A stretch of DNA of 64,000 nt from Vigna angularis. Taxonomy: Eukaryota; Streptophyta; Magnoliopsida; Fabales; Fabaceae. The DNA lies in contig NC_068979.1 of the NCBI RefSeq assembly GCF_016808095.1, positions 14,296,001-14,360,000 on the forward strand, read 5' to 3'. Made by a program: the position numbers and the translations under genes. Below the pieces are notes generated by a model. That model did not search any database. It saw only the letters and a list, made by a program, of their open reading frames with translations, and was not told where the DNA came from. This document shows, in pieces, positions 29,093 to 41,709 of the stretch. Each line of letters starts with the position of its first letter. Positions within the stretch are counted from its first letter, which is position 1.

Positions 29093-30361
29093 CAACCCTA
29101 AACTTAGAACTTTGCTTGTCCTCAAGCAAACAAGATGTAACTCAATCTTCCACCAATGCATATGATGGTTCACTCATTCAAAAATCTTCTTTTTAAGATA
29201 AGTAACAACTTCAATCAAACTTATGACCAAAATTTCAATCAAGATGTGCACATGCTTTAGTGTTCACGAATTCATTTAATATCCAACAAATGCTATTTTT
29301 CATGAATGATCAATCAATTAGGCATGGATGTTTATGTGCTCATGGAATACTTCCTCACCAGGTAAAGTGTTTCACTCACACTCAAGTGTATAAGAGGTAA
29401 TCACTCATTCACTCTACTATCACAATGTCACATGAATTAACTTTGCCTTTCATTTAACCACAATCAAAAACATTAACAAGCATGCATCATCACAAGGACT
29501 TTTCCATGGCTTATAACGTGGCTGGGCTAACAAGAAAATTGGTTTTTCTGGATCACAAAATCCTTGAGTTAAGAGAATCATAACAACACAATTATTCTTA
29601 TTTTTCCCAACTTTCGTTTGCATTGAGCTTTGCCTTTCTTTTCTTTTCTTTCTCTTTTTCTTTTAACATTCTTATTTCTTGGCTTCTTAGCTCAATGCTT
29701 TTCCCTTTTTCTTTTTCATGCTTTCCTAACAATCCCAAACTTGAACATTTATCAATACCACACAAGATTTTCTACTTAACTCAAGGTAAAGCTTTTCAAG
29801 AATGGTTTTCAATTCATGTTCAAGGCTAAGGGTTCAAAGGATAGAACACAAAGCGTTCTCTTTTACTGGGCTACTTTATGAATTTGGCCAATAACAAGGG
29901 TTCCAACAAACGGCCTTGATCATATGATGCAAAACAAGCAATTGATTCAATCATAGAAAACCTGGGCAAAATCATTCATGTTTCCAAAGCAATAGCATTC
30001 AATTAATAAAAACTCTGGAGCTCAAAACCTCACATATAAGCTCATTCACATTTGACATACACATCCTGCTTAATCTCACAATCACAATCCATATATTCTG
30101 CATTTGTTCACAAAGCTTATGAATCACCTGTATAAGCATTTTATGTGCACATCTATCTCAACATCAATCAATCAATAATCATCATCAAACATTACTTATC
30201 ACACAATCACAGTCAATAGCAAACCATCATAACAAACCAGGTTTCCAATAGAGTACATCAAACCTAATCTAAAACAAAAGTAAATAAGTTCAGAACACTT
30301 AAACCAACAAAAGCATAAGTTCATGATAGCATTCATCAGTAAATGCTATCTTAGCTCCTCA
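29093..30361 (-). other. 3' untranslated region of C-right
   Basis: Same non-coding 3' region as 12301-13576 on the opposite strand; 29491-30361 repeats 1-880. No gene seen; the frame at 29623-29829 is low-complexity. Confidence 0.75.
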
Positions 30362-31456
30362 TCAATCTAAGCTGTCCTCTGTATCTTCCTCTTCTTCCTC
30401 ATCTTCATCATCTTCAAACGCATCATCATCATCAGCTTCATCTTCTTCCATCTCCCTAACTGAAGCTTCAGCTGCTTCAGCTCCTCCTCCTTGCACCGGC
30501 TCCTCTGGCCAAGCTACCACATTATGGAATTCCTCCATAGTCCACCTGTGAGCGGGAGGTGTATCATACATCCCCACAATCATCTCAGCATTAGCCACCT
30601 GCCCTCTATGAATGGACTGTAACTGAGCACCTATAAGAGACATGTACATGTCCCTCATCTGGAATGGTTCTGCTTCATGTGTATCAGCAGATGTCTGGCT
30701 CTGTGCTTGCCCTCTTTCTCTGCGAGCACGGCGTGGTGGAACTGGCTGAGCTGCCTCCTCACCTCCATAGTACTGTCTGTAATATGCCTCATCAATAGCT
30801 TTTCTTGGCCTTTCAAATGGTGGAGCAGAAGTGTCCACCCCAGCTATCTTACAAAGGTGAGTGATTAAGGAGGGATGTCCGAGGGGTGCTTTGTTATTTG
30901 AGGTATTAGCACATACACTAATTTCATCAGCTATCACCTGCCCAATGTTAACATTCAAGTTCCTGATAGCACAGTAGATGAAGAGTGCCCGGCTGAGAGT
31001 AATATCTGACACATGTGAACATGGTTGAATGTTGGCATGAGAAAATGCCATCCAATACTTTGCAAGAGGAGTCAGATCAACCCTCCTAATGTTTACCACT
31101 GAGCCAGATCTATTCCTTTGGAAGTGTCCTCCAAGTATACATAGTACTCTTTCTACATCCTCAAAATCAGCCCCTTCCTCCAGGCAAAGAGCAAACTGGC
31201 ACTGCTCACCAGCCCAGACAGTATCCAGGAAGTTATTAATAGAATCAGGATCATACCTGATAGCATGGCCTCTGACATAGCCCAGATAATTTTCAGCTGG
31301 ATAATCACCAATTTTCTTTGCATTGGTGTAGAATTCTTTTACCACAGCTATGTTGGCAGGTGCAGGATATGTGGCTAGCTTTCCCCAGTCATTCCCTAAC
31401 AATTGCTCTCTAAATTGAGGAGCAAAGTTAGGTATCATTCCAACTTTTCTTTCCAT
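30362..31456 (-). pseudogene. ORF2 of C-right, 5'-truncated
   Basis: A 364-residue open frame closely matching ORF2 of A1 from its residue 48 (MERKVGMIPNFAPQF) to the acidic end. The first 47 residues are missing because homology stops at about 31457, where a D-type LTR fragment begins. The domain of unknown function is complete, with no stop. Whether it could be expressed is doubtful because leader and promoter-like block are gone. Confidence 0.8.
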
Positions 31457-31462
31457 GAGGAT

Positions 31463-32027
31463 TGAATAATGGAGTCAAGAAGAGGATTGAATTAGAGGTT
31501 TTGGGTGTGATTTGATTGTGTTTTCACTTGTTCCCCATTGCTCCTCTATTCTTTTTGGTTTGTAGCTTCTCATCCATATTTATCCTCCCTTGTCCTTGAC
31601 CCCATTTCACCCATAAAAGACCTTTTGATTTGAACATGCATATGTTTTGAGTGTTGATATTAGAGGGTTGTCAAGTTTGTTGTTGCTTGTTCTCTTGAGT
31701 GCATTGAGTTGAAATTCTTTACCTTAGACACTTGAGAGAAACACTGATAGTGCATCTGTGAGGTTTTGTTACTTTTGATTCACCTCTTAAGCTGATTGAT
31801 CATTTTTCCATGTCTCGAATTGCTTGGATGATTTCTGTGAGTATCTGCTTTCTTTGATTTTGTGTTGGATATTGTCTACTGCCTTTCTTGGTCCAGCTGC
31901 CTTGAGAACTGTGTAATTTAGTTTCTTTCCTCGTGAGTCTTTGTTTTCTGTGTGCTGAGTTTGTGTCACTTCCCTGATGTCCTTTGAACTATTCCTTGAT
32001 TTGCGTCTTGATTTTGCCTAGGAGTGG
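31463..32027 (+). repeat. D0: old Athila-type LTR fragment, left part
   Basis: Begins TGAATAATGG and matches the start of the D1 3' LTR (52242-52796) at roughly 85% by eye. It is interrupted at 32027 by CRM element M and resumes at 40306. AGGAT (31458-31462) precedes it, but I could not find the matching duplication. Confidence 0.65.
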
Positions 32028-32789
32028 TGATGCATCAAGGAGGATGCATAGGAGCAGATCCGTGAGACTGGAGGAAGCAACCAGCTCTGCTGCAACTGAA
32101 GAATCAATGGAACAATCAAGAAAAGCTTGGTGCAGTGCTGGATCAGTTGTAGCCGAGAAGGCTCTCTGTTTTGGCTGGACTGAATGGAATGTATGCAGCG
32201 GATTGAATTGATTATGGTGAGGTGAAATGGAAGTTTGCTTGAGGGAATGGTAGACTATCTCAGGCGGCTTCCACAATGGAAGAAGATAGCAATGGAAAAG
32301 CAAGCAAGTAGAGATGACTTTCGGATGAGAGAAAATTGCAAAGTGCAGAATTCATCTTTTATATATTTCCAAAAGTGAAATACATGCTTAGCCCAGGAGA
32401 TTATATAGCTAGATCTCAAGTCCAGGCCATGCTTATGCATGTGAGGTAAGTAGATCCATAAAATACGGATCAAATGCCACCTCACCCACATGTGCAAAGT
32501 GTGATGGATTTCTAGAAGCCATATTATTCACGTGGCTTATTACATAGGCACATAAGGGGAATTAAAATAAGCTAATACTACCCCTTAGGCTACTATGCAC
32601 ACCCCCCCATGTGCCAAAGTCCACTTTTACCCTTCTCCATGTTTTGGCATCTTAAAAGCATCTTCTAGATCTCTAATCTTCCATCCAAAGATAGCAAAAA
32701 GGGTTTGGTCTTTGGGAGAGTACTCATCTTGTAGTTTCTTAATCATCCCTCTTGTGATAGGCCCAATGGTGCTAGGCCTTCTTGTATCA
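32028..32789 (-). repeat. 3' LTR of element M
   Basis: 762 bp, TGATAC...GCATCA on the minus strand. Its first 163 bases on that strand encode the last 53 residues and stop codon of the polyprotein. Confidence 0.95.
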
Positions 32790-35700
32790 TCCCCTCCCTC
32801 TTGAGAGGGATTTGCCCTCAAATCCATAGGGTCGTCATCTTCACTTGCATAACCTGCAAAAGGTTTAAGGTCAGATATATTGAAGGTAGCATGAACACCA
32901 TATTCAGGGGGAAGATCAATTTGATATGCATTGTTATTTATCCTCCTGATCACTCTAAAAGGTCCATCTCCTCTAGGATTGAGTTTGGATTTTCTTAGTT
33001 GAGGAAATCTTTCCTTTCTAAGATGAACCCAAACAAGATCACCTTCATTGAAGATTAACTCTTTCTTGCCCTTGTTGTGTTGCTTGGCATATTTCTCATT
33101 TTGTTGTTGAATTTGGTTTTTAACCTTGTGATGTAATTCTTTGATAAACTTAGATTTAGATACCCCCTCTTGATGAACAAAATCAATAGAATTTGGAAGG
33201 GGTATTAAATCCATGGGTGTCAAAGGATTAAAACCATAAACAACTTCAAAAGGAGACAATTTAGTAGTTCCATGAACTACTCTATTGTAGGCAAACTCGA
33301 CATGAGGAAGAGACTCATCCCAAGATTTGTGATTGCCTTTTAGAACTACCCTTAGTAAAGTGGAAAGAGATCTATTTACTACCTCAGTTTGACCATCTGT
33401 TTGAGGATGGCAAGTAGTAGAAAAAGATAACTTAGTCCCTAATCTAGACCATAAGGTCCTCCAAAAGTGACTAAGAAATTTTGTATCTCTATCCGAAACT
33501 ATTACCTTAGGTAGACCATGAAGTTTAACCACATCTCTAAAGAATAACTTTGCAATGTTGCTTGCATCATCTACTTTGTGGCAAGGTATAAAATGAGCCA
33601 TTTTGCTAAATCTATCTACCACCACAAAGATAGAATCAAAACCCCTAGAAGTTTTGGGAAGACCTAACACAAAATCCATACTTATTTCTTCCCAAGGGGT
33701 GGAAGCAACATTCAAAGGAGTATAAAGTCCATGAGGCATTGATTTAGATTTAGCTTCTAAACAAGTTATACACTTAAAGCAATGCCTTTGAACATCCCTT
33801 CTCATGTGAGGCCAAAAGAATTTTTCTTTCAACATGCCAAGGGTCTTTTCTACCCCAAAATGCCCCATTAATCCTCCCTCATGTGTCTCTTTAACAAGGA
33901 GTTTTCTATGTGAACCTTGGGGAATGCAAATTTTTCCTTCTTTAAAAAGATACCCCTCTTTCACATAGAATCCTCCTTGAGGCTTATTGAGACATTCCTC
34001 ATAGATATGAGCAAAATCAAGATCTTGTGAATATAATTCAAGAATGTTATTAAATCCAAGAATTTGAGCTCCCAATGTGGCTAATAGATTAATTTTTCTT
34101 GACAAAACATCAGCCACCACATTGGATTTTCCTTTCTTGTATTTAATAACATAAGTGAATTGTTCAATGAATTCCAACCACTTAGCATGCCTCTTTTGTA
34201 ACTTGTGTTGGCTCTTCAAATACTTAAGTGATTCATGATCACTATGAATGATAAACTCCTTGCCAACAAGGTAATGTGCCCAAGTTTGAAGAGCCCTCAC
34301 AAGTGCATATAGTTCTTTGTCATAGGTGGGGTAGTTACAAGAGGCACCATGAAGTTTTTCACTAAAGTATGCAATTGGATGTCCTTCTTGTAATAATACT
34401 GCACCTATGCCAAATCCTGAAGCATCACATTCTAGCTCAAAAGTTTTGGAAAAATTTGGCAAAGCTAGAATGGGTGCTTGTGTGAGCTTCTCTTTGAGTA
34501 GCTCAAAAGCTTTTTGTTGTTTATCCCCCCAATGGAATGTAACATCTTTTTTCACCAACTCATTGAGGGGTGAAGCAAGACTAGAGAAGTTAGGAACAAA
34601 TCTTCTGTAAAAGCTTGCCAACCCATGGAAGCTCCTTACTTCTCCTACATTCTTTGGAGGAGGCCAATCTTGGATAGCCTTTATTTTTTCTGGGTCCACA
34701 TGAACCCCATTTTTGGTGACCACAAATCTAAGAAATATGACACTATCAACACAAAAGGTACACTTGTCAAAGTTTGCAAACAATTTGTGTGTTCTAAGAA
34801 TTGTTAAAACAACTCTCAAATGATTTTCATGAGTTTGCAAATTTTGACTATATACCAAGATGTCATCAAAGTAAACAACTACAAACTTCCCAATGCAATC
34901 CCTAAGGACATGATTCATAAGTCTCATGAATGTGCTTGGAGCATTTGTAAGACCAAAAGGCATAACTAGCCATTCATATAATCCAAACTTGGTCTTAAAG
35001 GCAGTTTTCCATTCATCACCTTCTTTAATTCTTATTTGGTGATAGCCACTTTTTAAATCTACCTTTGAAAATATTTGTGCTCCATGCAATTCATCCAACA
35101 TATCATCAAGCCTAGGAATGGGATGTCTATACTTGATTGTGATGTTGTTGATAGCTCTACAATCACAACACATGCGCCACTTACCATCTTTTTTTGGGAC
35201 AAGCAACACTGGTACAGCACATGGACTTAGACTCTTTTGAACTAAGCCTTTATCTAGCAACCCTTGGACTTGTGTCTCAATCTCCTTAGTTTCTTGGGGG
35301 TTTGTCCTATAGGCTGGCCTATTAGGAAGAATTGCCCCTGGAATGAAATCAATTTGATGTTCAATTCCTCTTATGGGTGGAAGCCCTTTTGGAATTTCTT
35401 GTGGGAATAGATCATCAAATTCTTTCAAAAGTTTTTGAATGGAAGGAGAAGGAGTTGAAGTCTTTGAATCACTAGATGTGCATGTAAGTGTCCCTTGACA
35501 AAGAAGAAGATATGAAGGTTGCTCAACTTGAAGTATATTGATTAAAGTCTTTTTGTTTAAAAGGACTTCATGTTGAGTGACCTTAGGTGGCACATTTGTT
35601 GCTATACCTTCCTTTCTTTTTGACTTTTTCTTTTGATCATGTTCTTGCTTTCTTAAAGACTTCATTTGTGCTTGATCCTTAGCCACTTGGGTAGGAGTCA

Positions 35701-37255
35701 AAGGATGAAGCACAAATTTCTTGTCCTTTTGATGGATAGTGATGGTATTGGTTAGACCATGATGGATAGTTTGATGATCAAATTGCCATGGTCTCCCCAA
35801 TAACACATGACATGCTTCCATGGGAACTATATCACACAAAACTTCATCTTTGAAGTTCCCAATGGAAAATGCCAACTTCACTTGATTCTTGACTATTATA
35901 TCCCCATCTTCATTTAGCCAATGAAGTTTATAAGGTTTTGGATGGGGTATAATATCAAGTTTCAACTTCTCAACCAACCTTGTGCTACAACAATTGCAAC
36001 AAGATCCACTATCAACAATGAGAGAACAATGATTTTCTTGAATTTTACATCTTGTGTGAAAGATGTTCTCTCTTTGTGATATGTGTTCAAGACTTGGTTG
36101 GTTGCTAAGTATTCTTCTCACCATGAGCAGTTGCCCATCATCAGCATATATTTCCTCTTCCCTCTCTTCTTCCTCACTCTCACTTGTGCTAGTTGGGGTG
36201 CCACTTTCACTACTATAAATGTCCTTGCCTTTCAAAATAATGTTTCTTTTTGTAGGACATTGAGTAGCTACATGACCCCTTCCTAGACATTTGAAGCATT
36301 TGATTTCACTGGTTCTGGTGTGTGAGGGTGTTTCTTTCTTGGGTCTCTCTTCTATTTTGGCTAGAGGTTTAAATGGCTCTTTTTCTTTAAAAATTTTCTT
36401 TTCAAAAGTAGGTTGAACTTGAATTCTTTTAGAAGAAGATTTTCTCAAGTTTTGTTGTTCTACCTTTATACATATTTGAACAAGATCATTCAAATCTCTA
36501 TAAGGTAGAAGTTCAACCCTATCTCTTATGTCAAAATTGAGCCCACTTAAAAATCTAGCTAAAGTAATTTCTGGACCCTCCACTATACCTGCCCTCATCA
36601 TATACAACTCCATCTTTTGTCTATATTCCTCAACTGTCATAGACCTTTGTTGTAACCTTTGGAGTTTATCCATGAGTTCTCTATTGTAGTAGGAGGGAAT
36701 GTGTCTCCTCCTAAGGGCAGACTTGAGATCATTCCAATAGTGGATGGGAGGGGCTTGATGTCTAAGCCTCTCTTTGACCAAAGCAGTCCACCAGTACATT
36801 GCATACCCTTGAAAACTTAGGGTAGCTAGAGAGACCTTCCTCTCTTCACTCACTTGGTGGCATTCAAATAATTGTTCCACCTTCATCTCCCAATCAAGAT
36901 AAGCCTCTACATTGTCCTTCCCATGGAAGTGAGGCAACACAACATTGACTTCTTTAGGGGGTGGAGGTGCATGTGAGTTTCTCCTATGTCTTCTAGAAGT
37001 AGAAGGCTGATGAGGGTAATAATCACCCAGACTCATAGACAGCCCTCCCTCTTGAGAGTTTTCACTCTGACTTCCCCTAGACTTACTTTTCCTTATCATT
37101 CTCAACTCGTCTTGAATAACAGCATTTTGAAGCTCTCTATTGACTTTCTCTTCATTCATTTCTCTTCTTATTTCCTTGAATTCATTAACTAAAGTTTGAA
37201 GAGAAAAATGTTCTTTTTCACTATCACTAATCCTAGGAGAATGCCTTCTAGACAT
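32627..37255 (-). CDS. gag-pol: Gag-pol polyprotein of CRM-clade element M
   Basis: A single 1542-residue frame. Order: gag with [15 protein letters not shown] and [14 protein letters not shown] (about 105-280); knuckle [14 protein letters not shown] (about 322-335); aspartic protease VDSGS (about 417); reverse transcriptase with [21 protein letters not shown] and YFDD (about 797); RNase H with [10 protein letters not shown]; integrase with HHCC and an intact D-D-E (SMDFVLG, SDRDTKF, DGQTEVV); C-terminal tail NISDLKPF...KMPKHGEG. The RT text is typical of CRM. A few odd residues (MCCDCRA where MCVDCRA is usual; FLRFVVT for FLGFVVT) could reduce activity. The last 53 residues overlap the 3' LTR, a reported CRM trait. 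Confidence 0.93.
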   Translation of the reverse strand: MSRRHSPRISDSEKEHFSLQTLVNEFKEIRREMNEEKVNRELQNAVIQDELRMIRKSKSRGSQSENSQEGGLSMSLGDYYPHQPSTSRRHRRNSHAPPPPKEVNVVLPHFHGKDNVEAYLDWEMKVEQLFECHQVSEERKVSLATLSFQGYAMYWWTALVKERLRHQAPPIHYWNDLKSALRRRHIPSYYNRELMDKLQRLQQRSMTVEEYRQKMELYMMRAGIVEGPEITLARFLSGLNFDIRDRVELLPYRDLNDLVQICIKVEQQNLRKSSSKRIQVQPTFEKKIFKEKEPFKPLAKIEERPKKETPSHTRTSEIKCFKCLGRGHVATQCPTKRNIILKGKDIYSSESGTPTSTSESEEEEREEEIYADDGQLLMVRRILSNQPSLEHISQRENIFHTRCKIQENHCSLIVDSGSCCNCCSTRLVEKLKLDIIPHPKPYKLHWLNEDGDIIVKNQVKLAFSIGNFKDEVLCDIVPMEACHVLLGRPWQFDHQTIHHGLTNTITIHQKDKKFVLHPLTPTQVAKDQAQMKSLRKQEHDQKKKSKRKEGIATNVPPKVTQHEVLLNKKTLINILQVEQPSYLLLCQGTLTCTSSDSKTSTPSPSIQKLLKEFDDLFPQEIPKGLPPIRGIEHQIDFIPGAILPNRPAYRTNPQETKEIETQVQGLLDKGLVQKSLSPCAVPVLLVPKKDGKWRMCCDCRAINNITIKYRHPIPRLDDMLDELHGAQIFSKVDLKSGYHQIRIKEGDEWKTAFKTKFGLYEWLVMPFGLTNAPSTFMRLMNHVLRDCIGKFVVVYFDDILVYSQNLQTHENHLRVVLTILRTHKLFANFDKCTFCVDSVIFLRFVVTKNGVHVDPEKIKAIQDWPPPKNVGEVRSFHGLASFYRRFVPNFSSLASPLNELVKKDVTFHWGDKQQKAFELLKEKLTQAPILALPNFSKTFELECDASGFGIGAVLLQEGHPIAYFSEKLHGASCNYPTYDKELYALVRALQTWAHYLVGKEFIIHSDHESLKYLKSQHKLQKRHAKWLEFIEQFTYVIKYKKGKSNVVADVLSRKINLLATLGAQILGFNNILELYSQDLDFAHIYEECLNKPQGGFYVKEGYLFKEGKICIPQGSHRKLLVKETHEGGLMGHFGVEKTLGMLKEKFFWPHMRRDVQRHCFKCITCLEAKSKSMPHGLYTPLNVASTPWEEISMDFVLGLPKTSRGFDSIFVVVDRFSKMAHFIPCHKVDDASNIAKLFFRDVVKLHGLPKVIVSDRDTKFLSHFWRTLWSRLGTKLSFSTTCHPQTDGQTEVVNRSLSTLLRVVLKGNHKSWDESLPHVEFAYNRVVHGTTKLSPFEVVYGFNPLTPMDLIPLPNSIDFVHQEGVSKSKFIKELHHKVKNQIQQQNEKYAKQHNKGKKELIFNEGDLVWVHLRKERFPQLRKSKLNPRGDGPFRVIRRINNNAYQIDLPPEYGVHATFNISDLKPFAGYASEDDDPMDLRANPSQEGGDDTRRPSTIGPITRGMIKKLQDEYSPKDQTLFAIFGWKIRDLEDAFKMPKHGEG
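32790..32801 (-). other. Polypurine tract of element M
   Basis: On the minus strand AGAGGGAGGGGA, directly before the 3' LTR and preceded by ATTTGAGGGCAAATCC. Element N has nearly the same sequence before its 3' LTR. Confidence 0.8.
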
Positions 37256-39529
37256 TATGATGGACTTAAATGTTATTCTTGAAGTAAAGACTAGAGATTT
37301 TCACTTGAAGCAATATTCCAGGTAAGGGAGGTGATTCACTAGGAATGCTTAAGTACCAAGCCTTATCCTTGCCAAATATGCTTCTTGCTACTTACTAGAG
37401 TCCTTAGATCAAAATCACTCTTAAATCCACTTAAGTCTTAAAGACAACAAAGAAAACACAAAGCAAAGAAAGAACACAACCTAACTCTAAATTCGGACCC
37501 CTAAGAGAGCTTCCTATTTGCACAAGATATATGTTATCTAGTCGAAGATTGGAAAAACCATTAAAGTGAGGTCTCCTAGGTGAGGCTTAGACTTTGGATC
37601 TAAGACACACTCACCGTCTACTCAATTTTATGTTGTGAGACTTCTTTGAGTCTAGTTACAAATGAGGGAAGAGCACTTGTGAACTCTAGCACCTCACTTG
37701 CTTGGATTTGGAACTTACAACCAAAGAAAACAATGGAAATTACAAAGAAAATTTGGTAACTTGGAAAAGGAAAGTTAGAATAGGCTAAGGAGCAATGTGT
37801 GCAGCTTTGGTTACTCTCAAAGAACTTGAATCTACTGGATTCTAAACAATTCTCTCAGCTGCAAAGTGATCACTCAAGAACACAACTCTGCAGCAACAAT
37901 TCTGCTGGCTGCTGTTTCAGCACTTGCTGCCAGCACATTTTGGAAGTGCAGAATTGTCACTGTTTTTCCATCCCAAGTACCATCTTCTTGTCTTTGCTCC
38001 TCTTCATTGAACCTTCTTTGATGCTTCCAATTGTGATACACCTCCTGAGGTATAAACCACCTACCCAACAAGCCAATTAATCACTGAAAATATCACCTCA
38101 AGTGCTGTAATTTTTCACAACCAAAAGACAGCAACACCAGGAAATTTTTTCAAACAGTTGGTGTGCAGAATGTAGAAAAATTCGAAAATCAAGCAATGAA
38201 AGTGTTTTCAAACACGGTGGCACCTCAAATAGATCCTAAGAAGGGTTCTAGATCAGATTTAAACACAAGAAAAGACTTTAAATCAGAATCACACACGAAT
38301 TGGTTATGTATTGAAAATTGACAAAACTGTTTGATGAAATGCCTGCATGAGTTGCACCAGATTTCTGCACCAGATTTTAACAGCAACAATACTATACACT
38401 TCACTTTCGAAACTAATGATGCAATGGTCCTAAGTGCCTTTTAAATATGTAATATCTCTTTTGAATTGTTATCTTGATATTCTAAATGGACCATGGCTTT
38501 TACTGCATCTAAATGTGATGAATCAAGCAAAGTAATACAGTGCAGAAATTGACAAAAAACCAGCAGCAGAGTCAATTTTTCAATGCAGTAAAATATACCA
38601 AATGAACAGTACTGCACCTAGTTATTTTCCAATGATTCAAACATGTTTTGATGATGAATTATGACTTGTTGGAACTAATTGGATGCATCAAAACTATATA
38701 AAACAGAAAATTACTACTGCAGTACCAAATTTCAGCTAAATTTAACAACTAGCATGGTCAAATTCTGATTCAAAAGTAATTCTGATTTGAAAACAGCAAA
38801 GAGGAGTTAGAAATGGTATTTGAAAGTTGCACAAATGCAGAAATTCAGTGTTGAGGATGGTTAGCAATGATCTAATACTAACCACACACAATTAGGCAGA
38901 ATTCACTCAAGGAAAACACATGCATCTCGGCTAAATGCTTGGACACTCTTGCCATATGACAAACTATTTGGAATCAACTCATTTCATGTTCCAAATGGTT
39001 CAGACAATGGATCACTCAACTGCTGTTCAATAGAACAGTAAATGACCATAAGACCAGTGGCAATGCAGCACAAAAGAAAACAGAAACTGAAATGCTGTCA
39101 GATTTGAACAACCTGCACAGATTTGAGTTTCAATGGTAGATCTAAACACCTGAGCTCATTTCTGAAGTATTCATAGCTCTTAATTGGTGTAGTCACATTC
39201 AAACAACTCATATTTTTGGTAAAACTTGGTTGAAAACCAGATTTGATAACAAAAACAGCAAAGTAACTAACAAGACTTAAGACAAAACCAGAAATGATGT
39301 TTAAATAGTAAAATAGACTCAAACAACCAATAACAGCCGAATAAAATGAAGGAACACTCAAGCAAAGACAACTAGTATCCAATGAAAGTAAGAGTAGATC
39401 CTAGACACAGCAATGATTGATGAAAACAGTGCAGAATTTTCAGAAAACATCAAGAACAACCAGGAAATTTTTGACAGCAAAGAAATGAAAGAAATCTGGA
39501 CTTATCTCACGGTTCTAACTTGAACCTAG
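37256..39529 (-). other. Long 5' leader of element M
   Basis: About 2.3 kb between primer site and gag without a supported gene. The part next to the ATG (37321-37376) shares GGCTTGGTACTTAAGCA and CACCTCCCTTACC-like text with element N (58711-58765). Confidence 0.7.
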
Positions 39530-39541
39530 GCTCTGATACCA
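39530..39541 (-). other. Primer binding site (initiator Met tRNA), element M
   Basis: On the minus strand TGGTATCAGAGC, two bases after the 5' LTR. Confidence 0.92.
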
Positions 39542-39543
39542 CT

Positions 39544-40305
39544 TGATGCATCAAGGAGGATGCATAGGAGCAGATCCGTGAGACTGGAGGAAGCAACCAG
39601 CTCTGCTGCAACTGAAGAATCAATGGAACAATCAAGAAAAGCTTGGTGCAGTGCTGGATCAGTTGTAGCCGAGAAGGCTCTCTGTTTTGGCTGGACTGAA
39701 TGGAATGTATGCAGCGGATTGAAGTGATTATGGTGAGGTGAAATGGAAGTTTGCTTGAGGGAATGGTAGACTATCTCAGGCGGCTTCCACAATGGAAGAA
39801 GATAGCAATGGAAAAGCAAGCAAGTAGAGATGACTTTCGGATGAGAGAAAATTGCAAAGTGCAGAATTCATCTTTTATATATTTCCAAAAGTGAAATACA
39901 TGCTTAGCCCAGGAGATTATATAGCTAGATCTCAAGTCCAGGCCATGCTTATGCATGTGAGGTAAGTAGATCCATAAAATACGGATCAAATGCCACCTCA
40001 CCCACATGTGCAAAGTGTGATGGATTTCTAGAAGCCATATTATTCACGTGGCTTATTACATAGGCACATAAGGGGAATTAAAATAAGCTAATACTACCCC
40101 TTAGGCTACTATGCACACCCCCCCATGTGCCAAAGTCCACTTTTACCCTTCTCCATGTTTTGGCATCTTAAAAGCATCTTCTAGATCTCCAATCTTCCAT
40201 CCAAAGATAGCAAAAAGGGTTTGGTCTTTGGGAGAGTACTCATCTTGTAGTTTCTTAATCATCCCTCTTGTGATAGGCCCAATGGTGCTAGGCCTTCTTG
40301 TATCA
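39544..40305 (-). repeat. 5' LTR of element M
   Basis: 762 bp. A TATA-like ATATATAAAAG is read on the minus strand at 39872-39882, about 430 bases into the LTR. Confidence 0.95.
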
Positions 40306-40560
40306 AGTGCAAAAGACTTAGTGTGGTCTATTTTGATGAGTCAATATTTTCTTGATTTCACTTAGCTTATTGTGCTAGATTTAATTAGGGAATCGTGCTT
40401 AAATGTTCGGTATTTTTCCGGTTTTGCTAATTGTTCTTAAATTGACAAAAAATTCTTATTTTAATTAATTTGAATTATTTGAGCTAATTATTTGCATTAT
40501 TAATTGTAGGGAAATTGTTGGATAATATTTGGGACATTTGGAGGTGAAAAGAAATGCCAC
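40306..40560 (+). repeat. D0: old Athila-type LTR fragment, right part
   Basis: Continuation of 31463-32027 after M. Alignable with 42056-42310 in D1 (GTCTATTTTGATGAGTCA and neighbours) at about 70-75%, then the similarity fades. Confidence 0.55.
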
Positions 40561-41345
40561 ATCAATTATATTTTAAAATAAAATGAAAGAGAGGTGTGAA
40601 TTTCATTTTTAGAAGTGAATGAAGAAGAGGATGGTTATTGAATGAAGGGAGCCCACGTAAATTTGGTGCGTCCAGCAAAATTGGGGTTGTGTCCAGCAAC
40701 ACTTGGGCTTCATGCGGAGAATGGGAAGCAGCAAGGGTGCACATCCAGCTTTCAAGTGCAGAAACACGCACACATTGTGGTGCATTCAGCAACTTGGAGA
40801 GCTTCAAACGTCCAGTGTTGGTCCAGCAAGCAGCAACATCCAAGGAGTCCACCACGCGTCCAAGAAGCAGCAGCACGAGAATGGGAGAAAAGGTGTGTTG
40901 TCCAGCACGGCCCACACTTGGAAGCAGCACATCAATGGACTCACGACCTTGGTCCAGCAGCCTCCACGTCCCACATTTGTCTAGCATCCAGGAAGAGATT
41001 TGGACATTAGCAGCAGAAGAGGGGTGCACGGTAATTTAATTTTGGCAGCAGCAACACGGCCCACACCTTCTTCCATTCAGCAGCACGCGTCCACGAGAAA
41101 AGAAGAGGAATACACGGCCCAGCAGCCACTTCACGGTCCAGCCAGCAACAACACTTGGAAACGCCCAGCAACAGCCACATCCAACAGCAGTGAAGAGGGG
41201 TGCACTTGGTCCAACAACAGTGAAGCTACGTCCAGCAATTTGCAGCACACGACCCACATTCGGAGCATCAACACTCATGTTGGTCCAACATCCAGCCTTT
41301 ACGGAAGCCTTAAAAGCTCCAGCCGCAACCTAGGAGAGAGGGGGG
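40561..41345 (+). repeat. GTCCAGCA-rich sequence, unclassified
   Basis: At least ten copies of GTCCAGC(A) or close variants, in a stretch nearly free of stops in several frames (133, 122 and 93 codons forward, 155 reverse). No frame has a recognisable domain or clear coding composition. It may be a diverged internal part of a D0-type LTR or an unrelated repeat. Confidence 0.4.
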
Positions 41346-41709
41346 ATTAGGATTTTGGCTTAAGTATGTAGCAGATTGAGAGCAAAAATATGGAGGTGTC
41401 TCGGCCTGGATCTAAAGAACACGCGGGAGACACACGGCCTGGAACTAGCCGCCACCCTCATTTAGTTTTTTTGGCTGGAACGTTTTTTTTTATAGGTTTA
41501 GTCCTTTTCGACATCCCTATTTATGTACGAATGTCTCAGATGGGTCCTCGTTTTCTAAAGTGTATCAAAATGGTCCTTAATTTTCAAAATTGATATCAAT
41601 TGAGTCCTTTCCGTTAAGTTGGCTGGACGGCGTTAAAAAAATTGATGAGTTGATGCTAAGATGACGAACGAACGCTCGTCCACCAGCGAACGAACGCTCG
41701 TCCACCAGC
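41346..41709. repeat. Unclassified repeat and junction with tandem 22-bp units
   Basis: Contains AATTGATATCAATTGAGTCC and related text of a kind common in legume repeats (impression only), then two tandem 22-bp units starting GAACGAACGCTCGTCC (about 41666-41709) at the junction with the truncated D1 LTR. No gene seen. Confidence 0.4.

Larger units (their letters stand above)
32028..40305 (-). mobile_element. Element M: CRM-clade chromovirus, nearly intact
   Basis: 8278-bp element with two 762-bp LTRs showing only about two differences. On the minus strand: 5' LTR (39544-40305), initiator-Met primer site, 2.3-kb leader, one gag-pol frame of 1542 codons, polypurine tract, 3' LTR (32028-32789). 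The flanks are AGTGG (32023-32027) and AGTGC (40306-40310), a duplication with one mismatch. RT motifs, the primer site and a polyprotein running into the 3' LTR fit the centromere-associated CRM clade. Confidence 0.92.

Noticed and set aside
40562..41039. Overlapping 93-155 codon frames on both strands
   Set aside because: Open in several frames at once because of GTCCAGCA-rich composition; no recognisable protein.
41349..41353. AGGAT as right-hand target duplication of D0
   Set aside because: It is not preceded by a CA-ending LTR terminus; a chance pentamer match.
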